A stretch of DNA of 47,982 nt from JAZDRH01 sp047470865 (lineage in GTDB: Bacteria > Pseudomonadota > Gammaproteobacteria > Pseudomonadales > Pseudomonadaceae), in NCBI RefSeq assembly GCF_047470865.1, contig NZ_JAZDRH010000024.1, positions 1 to 47,982 of the forward strand, read 5' to 3'. Positions 1-6,921 of the stretch are shown here, one piece after another (within the stretch, counting starts at the first letter, position 1; the number at the start of each line of letters is the position of its first letter). A model generated the notes under the pieces. It was not told the DNA's origin. It did no database searches and saw only the letters and a program-made list of their open reading frames with translations. A program made the translations under genes and the position numbers.

Positions 1-74
1 TTATATATTGATATTCTAGAAAATCACATACAATGCAAAATTAGAATCTATCATTATTAATTTAAATATTTTAT

Positions 75-992
75 ATGGCAAAACCTCGTGCATCACTAGA
101 GCAATGGAGTACATTGCAAGCTGTCATCGACCATGGCGGATTTGCCCAAGCAGCGAGCGCCCTGCATAGATCACAATCATCTGTTAGCTATAACATTAAC
201 CGCTTGCAAGAGGCGCTTGGGGTTTCTTTATTGCGTATTGATGGTCGCAAAGCAGTGCTAACAGAGGCTGGGCAAATCCTTTTGCGCCAAGCACGTCAAT
301 TAACAGATCACGCACTAGCTCTGGAGGCCTTGGCGTGTAACATTGAAAAGGGCTGGGAGGCTGAACTGCACCTAGCTGTAGATGCGGCTTACCCTAAAGA
401 ACGATTAATGGCTGCATTACGTGCTTTTATGCCCTTAAGTAAAGGCTGCAAGTTAACGCTAAGTGAAGAAATTTTGTCTGGAAGTGAAGAGCTACTACTT
501 AGCGGTAAGGCTGATATCATTGTTAGCACATTAAAAATTAATGGTTATCTACCTGTTGAATTAGACCTGATTGAGTTTGTTGCTGTCGCTCATCCTGAAC
601 ATCCTTTGCATAAATATACAGGTATCAACCTAGAGCATGAGCTTACCCAGCATCTACAGGTGGTGTTGCGTGATTCAGGTCGTATCAACCCACGCGATAT
701 GGGCTGGTTACATGCGCAACAACGCTGGACAGTGACTAACTTTGAAACAGCTATTCATTTTGTTAGTAATGGCTTAGGTTTTGCTTGGCTGCCTAGGCAT
801 TTAATAACTGCCGAGTTGGCCAGTGGTAAGTTAAAAGCCATTAAATTAGAACCGGGGCAAGTTCAATCTCATCGTTTCTATCTATACACCACTAAGGTTA
901 AGCCACTGGGTCCTGCGGCTGAAATTTTATTAGATAGCTTAGTACATTTCAGCAAGACACCAGGCGTAAGTAAATTTCATACAACCAATTAA
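75..992 (+). CDS. LysR-family transcriptional regulator
   Basis: A 305-residue protein with the standard LysR layout. A winged helix-turn-helix lies at about residues 8-66 (QAASALHRSQSSVSYNI is the recognition-helix region). A substrate-binding-like effector domain follows from about residue 92. The length is normal for the family. The ATG at 75 has no clear Shine-Dalgarno and lies only 74 bases from the window edge, so promoter and divergent partner cannot be judged. The next gene is convergent with an 8-base gap. The effector cannot be deduced. The regulator call is firm, the target is unknown. Confidence 0.9.
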   Translation: MAKPRASLEQWSTLQAVIDHGGFAQAASALHRSQSSVSYNINRLQEALGVSLLRIDGRKAVLTEAGQILLRQARQLTDHALALEALACNIEKGWEAELHLAVDAAYPKERLMAALRAFMPLSKGCKLTLSEEILSGSEELLLSGKADIIVSTLKINGYLPVELDLIEFVAVAHPEHPLHKYTGINLEHELTQHLQVVLRDSGRINPRDMGWLHAQQRWTVTNFETAIHFVSNGLGFAWLPRHLITAELASGKLKAIKLEPGQVQSHRFYLYTTKVKPLGPAAEILLDSLVHFSKTPGVSKFHTTN

Positions 993-1000
993 GCGTTAAG

Positions 1001-1600
1001 TTATTTTGCGCAAAACAATGCCATCTTTTCTTGATTAAAACGTTCTTGGCTCAGTACTTTACCAAAGTAGACACAGTTATTCTCTTGTATTAACGCTGAA
1101 CGTATAGGTTGCTCAATACGCTCTATTAAATGCGTGCGCTCAGGGTCAGCATAAAACTCAAAATAGAGTGTGTATTGTTGCCCATCTTGCAGGCCTTCAA
1201 TATGGTTATGGCGGACCAAAGTAGCGGGTGTGTTCATATCTAAAGAGTGATCATAAACAAACGGATGATCCACATCACTGGGGTCAGCCAGTATGGCTCG
1301 TGAATAAACTTTACGGTTAAATGGCTGTATAACTTTTAACGCAAACTCATAAGCCAGCTTGGTTTCTTGCTGAGTACTCATTAGCCAAAAACCCGCATTC
1401 ACTACTTCTATATGCTCACCTTGAACTGCGTCAGGGAAGTCTTTACTGTAGTTATCTCCCACTTTAATACCTGAAATCCAAGTTGGCTTAGCCACAAAAA
1501 CGACAGTATCATTTTTTTGTATACCAACGCAGGCTACCTGTAACAACAATAACAGGCTTAGTAGCAGTTTTTTACACACAACAGCGAAAATTTTGATCAT
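1001..1600 (-). CDS. Hypothetical exported protein, possible lipoprotein
   Basis: I do not recognise the family of this 199-residue protein. It starts with a basic n-region (K3, K10, K11), then a leucine-rich stretch ending in LLQVAC, which suggests a signal peptide with Cys24 as a lipobox cysteine. The -3 residue would be Gln rather than the usual Leu, so lipidation is uncertain. The rest looks like a soluble, beta-rich, polar domain. It is probably periplasmic or anchored to a membrane. The ATG at 1600 follows a weak purine-rich stretch. It is convergent with the LysR gene and shows no link to its neighbours. Confidence 0.6.
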   Translation of the reverse strand: MIKIFAVVCKKLLLSLLLLLQVACVGIQKNDTVVFVAKPTWISGIKVGDNYSKDFPDAVQGEHIEVVNAGFWLMSTQQETKLAYEFALKVIQPFNRKVYSRAILADPSDVDHPFVYDHSLDMNTPATLVRHNHIEGLQDGQQYTLYFEFYADPERTHLIERIEQPIRSALIQENNCVYFGKVLSQERFNQEKMALFCAK

Positions 1601-1732
1601 CAGAACTTCTCAAATATTAGTTGCGTATGCCGTGCACTCTACGTCAGCGAAAGATCAATACGGCTTAGTAGGTTTATGAATTAGTTATCTATCCTAGCAT
1701 AATCAAACTATGTATTAATTCGGCTAGTTATG

Positions 1733-2248
1733 TCATTGCCAAGGCGCTATTGGGTTAGGGTCTGCCCACAAGCCACGCTTATTGTTTCTAGCTTCTTGTT
1801 CGGCTTTGATATATTCAGGATTGCTTTGGCTAAAGGGTGAATGCCATGCATAACCTTGGTCAATCATTATTTTGTTGATATCAGAGCGACAACCACAGTC
1901 TGTTGACTTGTTTAAGTCAGCTAACGGATGGTCTATTGGGTTGCAACTACACCTCCTATAAATATAACCTGTCGCTGTTATTGGCTCAGCCTCGTTATCA
2001 CCATAAATATCAAGTTCAACAAATCTATCTAAATAACGAGATAAAAACCGTTTAGCTTCCTGTCCATATGCTTGAGCTAATGTTGGCGCTTCAATTTGAT
2101 TTAATTTGACGGTGATTATTTTTTTATCCGCCTGTTCACATGTAAAGGTATCACCTGTGATTATTTTTACAGGTTTACACTTAATAGTTTCAGCTTGAGC
2201 TTGGCTGCAACAGAGCACTAGCAAAGCCCATACAATGTATTTTTTCAT
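1733..2248 (-). CDS. Staphylococcal-nuclease-fold (SNase) exported protein, degenerate active site
   Basis: A 171-residue protein counted from the ATG at 2248. A TTG nine bases upstream is also open, but it sits too close to the AAGG ribosome-binding sequence. A signal peptide ends near AQA (residue 19). The SNase fold shows in VKIITGDT (D33 equals nuclease Asp21), VKLNQIEAPT, AYGQEAKRFL and the C-terminal KRGLWADP. By my manual alignment the catalytic residues are replaced: Arg35 by K48, Glu43 by T56 and Arg87 by T91. An insert after the YIY strand carries two CxC pairs (C100/C102, C118/C120) that could bind metal or form disulfides. It is probably exported. Nuclease activity is doubtful and the function is open. 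Confidence 0.75.
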   Translation of the reverse strand: MKKYIVWALLVLCCSQAQAETIKCKPVKIITGDTFTCEQADKKIITVKLNQIEAPTLAQAYGQEAKRFLSRYLDRFVELDIYGDNEAEPITATGYIYRRCSCNPIDHPLADLNKSTDCGCRSDINKIMIDQGYAWHSPFSQSNPEYIKAEQEARNNKRGLWADPNPIAPWQ

Positions 2249-2276
2249 ATGTTGCAATTGACCTTATAGAAATAAA

Positions 2277-2308
2277 AAAGCCTGACCCTATTACTAGGAT
2301 CAAGCTTT
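2277..2308 (-). terminator. Rho-independent terminator after azurin
   Basis: Read on the minus strand this is a continuous 14-bp stem (two G-U pairs) with a GTAA loop, followed directly by TTTTTTATT. It lies 46 bases past the azurin stop, so it should end the azurin transcript before the nuclease-fold gene. Confidence 0.8.
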
Positions 2309-2353
2309 CAAAGTGCTCAATTAGCCAACATATTCATTGGCTAACCACTAGTA

Positions 2354-2803
2354 TTAATCAACTAGTTTTAGAGTACCTTTCATAATTGCGAAATGGCCTG
2401 GGAATGAGCAGAAATACTCATAAGCCTCATCTGCTGATAGTTTGCTAACGTCAATAGATACCGTTGCAGATTCACCACCACCAATGACTGGAGTGTGTGC
2501 AATTACGCGTGCATCAGCGTCGTTAACATAGTTTTTGTCTAAACCTAGAGCCATACCTTCTTGCGCAACGGCTTGGTAGTCTGCTTGTTTAGTTAAAACA
2601 AAGTTATGACCCATTACATTTTTTGGCAAGGTGCCAACGTGTTTTAGCGTCACATCAAACTTAGTGCAGCTTTTGCTCACTTCAATGTTTGATAGATTCC
2701 AAGACATTTGGTCAGTGCCTTCAATAGTTACAGCGCAGTCTGCTGCGAATGCTGGTGCAGTAAGCGCTGCTAAAACTGAAGCTAAAGCTAATTTACGAAT
2801 CAT
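2354..2803 (-). CDS. azu: Azurin, periplasmic blue copper protein
   Basis: A 149-residue precursor with a signal peptide cleaved after AFA (residue 20), leaving a mature protein of 129 residues, one more than typical azurins. All type 1 copper ligands are present: His66 in MGHNF, then Cys132, His137 and Met141 in the FCSFPGHFAIMKG block. The Cys23-Cys46 disulfide pair is also conserved. It carries electrons in the periplasm between respiratory complexes, for example towards nitrite reductase or cytochrome oxidase. It has its own terminator, so it is probably monocistronic. No nitrite reductase gene is in the window. No FNR/Anr box was found just upstream. Confidence 0.96.
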   Translation of the reverse strand: MIRKLALASVLAALTAPAFAADCAVTIEGTDQMSWNLSNIEVSKSCTKFDVTLKHVGTLPKNVMGHNFVLTKQADYQAVAQEGMALGLDKNYVNDADARVIAHTPVIGGGESATVSIDVSKLSADEAYEYFCSFPGHFAIMKGTLKLVD

Positions 2804-2883
2804 ATTAATTCCCCTTCACATCGATGTTGTTGGGTAAATAAAGTAAAGCTGAACATTCAGCTTTACATGACCACAGACACAAG

Positions 2884-3351
2884 TTAATTCATTTGTGACT
2901 GTAAATAGTTTTCAAGACCAATCTTCTCGATCAAGCCTAACTGTTTTTCTAGCCAATAAGCGTGATCTTCTTCGGTATCCTGTAATTGTACAAGTAGCAG
3001 ATCACGTGAAACGAAGTCACCATGTGCTTCACATAAAGCCATGCCTTTACTTAAAGCAGCACGTACGTTGTATTCTAAAGCAAGATCTTTACGCAGCATG
3101 TCTGGTACATCAACACCATAGGTAAATGACTCTGGCGACATATCAGGCTTGCCTTCTAGAAATAGAATGCGCTTTAGTAAAGCGTCAGCATGCTGAGTTT
3201 CTTCTTCCATTTCATGATTAATACGTTCATAGAGCTTGGTTAACCCCATGTCTTCGTATAAGCGTGAATGAACAAAGTATTGGTCACGAGCCGCTAGCTC
3301 GCCACGCAATAATACTTTCAAACATTCAACAACTTCTTTGTTCCCTTGCAT
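2884..3351 (-). CDS. ftnA: Bacterial ferritin of the FtnA/BfrA type
   Basis: A 155-residue four-helix ferritin that stores iron in 24-subunit shells. The di-iron ferroxidase residues are visible: E18, E51, H54, E93, E127 and H130. The position that holds the axial haem ligand Met52 in true bacterioferritin is Thr52 (EEETQHAD). This matches the Pseudomonas FtnA group, once named BfrA, rather than haem-binding BfrB. The N-terminal GELAARDQYFVHSR block and C-terminal LENYLQSQ also fit. A GGGGAG Shine-Dalgarno precedes the ATG. Database names will often read bacterioferritin. An inverted repeat lies about 78 bases upstream. Confidence 0.92.
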   Translation of the reverse strand: MQGNKEVVECLKVLLRGELAARDQYFVHSRLYEDMGLTKLYERINHEMEEETQHADALLKRILFLEGKPDMSPESFTYGVDVPDMLRKDLALEYNVRAALSKGMALCEAHGDFVSRDLLLVQLQDTEEDHAYWLEKQLGLIEKIGLENYLQSQMN

Positions 3352-3428
3352 GATTTCTCCCCGCTTACTTTATGCATAAGCTAATATTCAAACACTATAA
3401 CAAACTATTAGCCTGCGATTATTTGTCA

Positions 3429-3449
3429 CTGGTCAAACTAAATGACCAG
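3429..3449. promoter_or_regulatory. Inverted repeat upstream of ftnA
   Basis: CTGGTCA and TGACCAG form a perfect 7-bp inverted repeat separated by seven bases. It lies in the gap between the end of fba and the start of ftnA, upstream of ftnA. There is no T-tract on either side, so an operator or an mRNA hairpin is likelier than a terminator. The binding protein is unknown. Confidence 0.35.
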
Positions 3450-3471
3450 ATATGTAACTTGAAGTTTCAAT

Positions 3472-3505
3472 AACAAAAAGCCCACTATTTGGTGGGCTTT
3501 TTGTT
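3472..3505 (-). terminator. Rho-independent terminator after fba
   Basis: AAAAAGCCCAC and GTGGGCTTTTT form a long GC-rich stem with flanking A/T runs, right after the fba stop codon. On the minus strand it ends in a T-run and should close the tkt-epd-pgk-fba operon. Confidence 0.9.
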
Positions 3506-4570
3506 TTAGTTAACCTTAGCGTCTAATTCACCGCTGGCATAGCGCAAATACATTTTCTCAAGAGAAATTGGTTTAATTTTTGAACCATGTCCCGCTGCAC
3601 CAAAGGCTTCGTAACGTGCGATACACACATCACGCATGGCCTTAACTGTTTCGCTAAAGAACTTACGTGGATCAAACTCGCTAGGGTTTTGTGCCATAAA
3701 GCGGCGCATTGCACCTGTAGAAGCTAAGCGCAAGTCAGTATCAATGTTGACCTTACGTACGCCGTGCTTGATGCCCTCTACAATTTCCTCAACAGGCACA
3801 CCATAAGTTTCTTTAATATCGCCACCAAACTCATTAATAATAGCTAACCATTCTTGAGGTACAGAGCTTGATCCATGCATGACTAAGTGCGTATTAGGGA
3901 TGCGTTTATGGATTTCTTTAATACGCTCAATGGCTAAGGTGTCGCCTGTAGGTGGTTTAGTGAATTTATACGCTCCGTGACTAGTACCAATCGCAATAGC
4001 AAGAGCATCTACTTGGGTTTTACGTACAAAATCAGCCGCTTCTTCTGGATCAGTCAGCATCTGCTCTAGATCTAGCTTGCCTTCTGCGCCAATGCCATCC
4101 TCTTCGCCTGCTGTGCCTGTTTCTAGGCTACCTAGGCAGCCTAGCTCACCTTCAACAGAAACACCGCACGCATGGGCCATTTCAACTGTGCGACGAGTAA
4201 CCTCAACATTGTATTCATAGGTCGTTGGTGTTTTACCATCTGCACCTAATGAACCGTCCATCATGACTGAGGAAAAACCCAGTTGAATTGAACGCTGACA
4301 AACATCAGGGCTAGTGCCATGATCTTGATGCATACATACTGGAATATGCGGAAATTCTTCAACTGCCGCCAAAATTAAATGGCGTAAGAAAGGGGCGCCA
4401 GCATATTTGCGTGCACCTGCTGATGCCTGCACAATAACAGGGGAGTCGGTTTTATCCGCTGCTTCCATGATAGCGCGCATTTGTTCTAAGTTATTTACGT
4501 TGAATGCTGGTACGCCATAGCCATATTCAGCGGCGTGATCAAGCATTTGACGCATGCTAATTAGTGCCAT
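3506..4570 (-). CDS. fba: Class II fructose-1,6-bisphosphate aldolase
   Basis: A 354-residue zinc aldolase that interconverts fructose 1,6-bisphosphate with glyceraldehyde 3-phosphate and dihydroxyacetone phosphate. Visible residues: HQDHG at 81-85 (D83 catalytic acid, H84 zinc), VEGELG at 139-144, TSHGAYKF with zinc ligand H198, MHGSSS with H232, and NIDTDLR for substrate binding. The length and the GCLGSLETG loop match the Calvin-cycle subtype common in Pseudomonas. It is the last gene of the tkt-epd-pgk-fba operon, 72 bases after pgk, with an AGGAG site before the ATG. In organisms relying on the Entner-Doudoroff route it mainly serves gluconeogenesis. That role here is inference. Confidence 0.97.
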   Translation of the reverse strand: MALISMRQMLDHAAEYGYGVPAFNVNNLEQMRAIMEAADKTDSPVIVQASAGARKYAGAPFLRHLILAAVEEFPHIPVCMHQDHGTSPDVCQRSIQLGFSSVMMDGSLGADGKTPTTYEYNVEVTRRTVEMAHACGVSVEGELGCLGSLETGTAGEEDGIGAEGKLDLEQMLTDPEEAADFVRKTQVDALAIAIGTSHGAYKFTKPPTGDTLAIERIKEIHKRIPNTHLVMHGSSSVPQEWLAIINEFGGDIKETYGVPVEEIVEGIKHGVRKVNIDTDLRLASTGAMRRFMAQNPSEFDPRKFFSETVKAMRDVCIARYEAFGAAGHGSKIKPISLEKMYLRYASGELDAKVN

Positions 4571-4603
4571 AAGTAGTCTCCTACTTGGGATTAATTAAGT
4601 GTT

Positions 4604-4630
4604 TTTAGCCAGCTTGGCACGCTGGCTAAA
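4604..4630. other. Intercistronic hairpin, pgk-fba gap
   Basis: TTTAGCCAGC and GCTGGCTAAA pair perfectly over 10 bp with a seven-base loop. On the minus (transcribed) strand it is followed by AAAAACACT, not a T-run, so it is unlikely to terminate transcription. It may be an mRNA-stability or processing element between pgk and fba. Confidence 0.5.
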
Positions 4631-4642
4631 CATAAAATAAGC

Positions 4643-5806
4643 TTACGCTTTTGCGCGCTGCTGTAAAACTTCAACTGCTGGTAATACTTTTCCTTCAACA
4701 AATTCAAGGAAAGCTCCACCACCAGTAGAAATATAAGAAATATCTTGTGCTACATTATACTTATCTATTGCTGCAAGGGTATCTCCACCGCCTGCAATAG
4801 AAAACGCCGAACTTTGTGCAATAGCTTGCGCTAACACTTTTGTGCCGTTGCCAAATTGGTCAAACTCAAATACACCCACAGGACCATTCCATAAAATAGT
4901 GCCTGAACTAGTTAGTAGTTGAGCAAATTGCTGGGCTGTTTGTGGGCCAATATCTAAAATCATATCGTCCTCTGCCACATCCGCCACTGCCTTTACTGTC
5001 GCCTGTGCATCTGCTGCAAAAGCTTTGGCAACTACCACATCAACAGGTAATGGTACACTTACTTTAGCTGCAATTTGTTTGGCTGTTTCTACCAATTCAG
5101 GCTCATAAAGCGATTTACCAACAGGCAAACCAGCAGCCGCTAAAAATGTATTGGCAATGCCACCGCCAACAATAAGCTGATCACATAGCTCGGATAAACT
5201 ATTGAGCACATCTAACTTAGTCGATACTTTTGAACCTGCCACAATGGCTGCCATTGGTCGCGCTGGTTTATCTAGCGCTTTGCCTAAGGCATCAAGCTCA
5301 GCAGCTAATAAAGGCCCTGCACAGGCTACTTTAGCAAATTTTGCTACACCATGTGTGGAACCTTGAGCACGGTGCGCTGTGCCGAAAGCATCCATCACAA
5401 AGACGTCACACAGCGCCGCGTATTTTTTGGCCAATTCATCTGTGTTTTTCTTTTCACCCAGATTAAAGCGTACATTCTCTAAGAGTACGATTTCACCTGC
5501 TTGTACCTCTACGCCCTCTAAGTAATCACGTACTAAAGGAACGTCTCGATTCAGTGCTTTACTTAAGTAGGCCGCAACGGGAGCTAGGCTATTTTCTTCA
5601 CTAAATTGCCCTTCATCAGGACGACCTAGGTGTGAGCAAACCAGTACTGCTGCGCCTTTTTCTAGGGCAAGACGAATCGTTGGCAGCGCCGCTAGAATAC
5701 GTGCATCACTGGTAACTAGGCCATTTTTAACTGGCACATTAAGATCTTCACGAATCAGCACTCGCTGACCAGCAAGATCAATATCTTTCATAGTCAAAAC
5801 AGTCAT
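4643..5806 (-). CDS. pgk: Phosphoglycerate kinase
   Basis: A 387-residue cytoplasmic kinase interconverting 1,3-bisphosphoglycerate plus ADP with 3-phosphoglycerate plus ATP. The N-terminal substrate motif reads RVLIREDLNVPV (REDLNVP in place of the commoner RVDLNVP). HLGRP, ENVRF, GAFLEF and the nucleotide-site GGGDT are all present and the length is normal. The start lies 2 bases past the epd stop, with the AAGGA ribosome-binding site inside the end of epd, so the two are translationally coupled. It is the third gene of the operon. Confidence 0.97.
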   Translation of the reverse strand: MTVLTMKDIDLAGQRVLIREDLNVPVKNGLVTSDARILAALPTIRLALEKGAAVLVCSHLGRPDEGQFSEENSLAPVAAYLSKALNRDVPLVRDYLEGVEVQAGEIVLLENVRFNLGEKKNTDELAKKYAALCDVFVMDAFGTAHRAQGSTHGVAKFAKVACAGPLLAAELDALGKALDKPARPMAAIVAGSKVSTKLDVLNSLSELCDQLIVGGGIANTFLAAAGLPVGKSLYEPELVETAKQIAAKVSVPLPVDVVVAKAFAADAQATVKAVADVAEDDMILDIGPQTAQQFAQLLTSSGTILWNGPVGVFEFDQFGNGTKVLAQAIAQSSAFSIAGGGDTLAAIDKYNVAQDISYISTGGGAFLEFVEGKVLPAVEVLQQRAKA

Positions 5807-5808
5807 TC

Positions 5809-6867
5809 TTAGTCCTTTACTGGGCTATTGGTGGCAGCTTTTGTTAAAAAGTAATGGGCTGTATCTAGCATGCGATTGGCAAAGCCCCACTCATTGTCAA
5901 ACCAGACCACTATATTCAGCATTCGCTCACCACACACTTGGGTTAAGCTGGCATCTAATACCGCCGAATGAGGGTCATGGTTAAAATCGCAACTGGCATG
6001 TGGCAACTCGGTATAGCCTAATAAACCTTGTAAGACGCCTTGCTTAGCGGCTGTTTGCAAAGCAGTATTCACCTGTTGTTTATCCACTCTTTGCTGTACA
6101 TGAGCAGTGATATCTAAACAAGAGACATTCACTGTCGGCACACGCATTGCCTTGGCTGTAATACGCCCGGTTAGTTCGGGTAATAGTCGTTCAATTCCGC
6201 GGGCTAAACCTGTTGACACTGGGATAATAGATTGAAATGCCGAGCGGGTACGACGTAAATCTGGATGATGATACGCATCAATCACGGGCTGATCATTCAT
6301 GGCTGAATGAATTGTCGTAATAAAGGCTTGATCAATACCAAAGGCTTGATTCAACACATTTAGCACAGGCACCCCGCAGTTGGTGGTACATGACGCATTA
6401 GAAACTAATATTTCCTGCCCAGTTAATGTCGTATGGTTAAAGCCATAAACGACAGTTGCATCTATATCTTCTGCGCTTGCCATAGGCTGTGATAAGAGCA
6501 TGCGCGGCACACCTGCACGAATAAAACGCATGGCTTGATCGCGACTGGTGTATTGCCCTGAGCATTCCAAAAGCAAGTCTATATTAAGCGCTTGCCAGTC
6601 AATATTTTCTGGTTCAGCTTGGCGCAACACCTGCACACACTGCCCATTAATATGCAGACAATTATCTTCTACTTCAACTTCGCCAGGAAAGCGTCCATGG
6701 GTAGAGTCAAAGCGTGTTAAGTACTCAATGCTGGCTTGATCGGCAAGATCATTTAACGCGACAATTTCAAGGTTTATTGGCAACTTGCGCTCGTGCAAGG
6801 CACGCAAAACGCAACGACCAATACGCCCGTAACCATTTAATGCAATTCGAAAGGGACGCGATGACAT
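5809..6867 (-). CDS. epd: Erythrose-4-phosphate dehydrogenase (GAPDH superfamily)
   Basis: A 352-residue NAD-dependent dehydrogenase. The Rossmann motif is NGYGRIGR, the catalytic cysteine is C160 in SNASCTTNC, and the partner histidine is H187. The HSAMNDQ segment followed by DAYHHPDLRRTR is characteristic of Epd rather than glycolytic Gap. Epd oxidises erythrose 4-phosphate to 4-phosphoerythronate, the first step of the DXP-dependent pyridoxal-phosphate pathway. Its place between tkt, whose reactions yield erythrose 4-phosphate, and pgk supports this. A plain Gap role cannot be fully excluded. AAGG precedes the ATG by seven bases. Confidence 0.9.
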   Translation of the reverse strand: MSSRPFRIALNGYGRIGRCVLRALHERKLPINLEIVALNDLADQASIEYLTRFDSTHGRFPGEVEVEDNCLHINGQCVQVLRQAEPENIDWQALNIDLLLECSGQYTSRDQAMRFIRAGVPRMLLSQPMASAEDIDATVVYGFNHTTLTGQEILVSNASCTTNCGVPVLNVLNQAFGIDQAFITTIHSAMNDQPVIDAYHHPDLRRTRSAFQSIIPVSTGLARGIERLLPELTGRITAKAMRVPTVNVSCLDITAHVQQRVDKQQVNTALQTAAKQGVLQGLLGYTELPHASCDFNHDPHSAVLDASLTQVCGERMLNIVVWFDNEWGFANRMLDTAHYFLTKAATNSPVKD

Positions 6868-6889
6868 GCTACAACCTTATTTAGAAGAT

Positions 6890-6911
6890 AGCCCTAGCCA
6901 AGGCTAGGGCT
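6890..6911. other. Intercistronic hairpin, tkt-epd gap
   Basis: AGCCCTAGCC and GGCTAGGGCT pair perfectly over 10 bp around a two-base loop (about 9 bp if the loop opens to four). It sits between the tkt stop and the epd start. The minus strand continues ATCTTCTAAAT, without a proper T-tract. It may partially attenuate or stabilise the tkt message. Confidence 0.5.
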
Positions 6912-6921
6912 GATGACTTAA

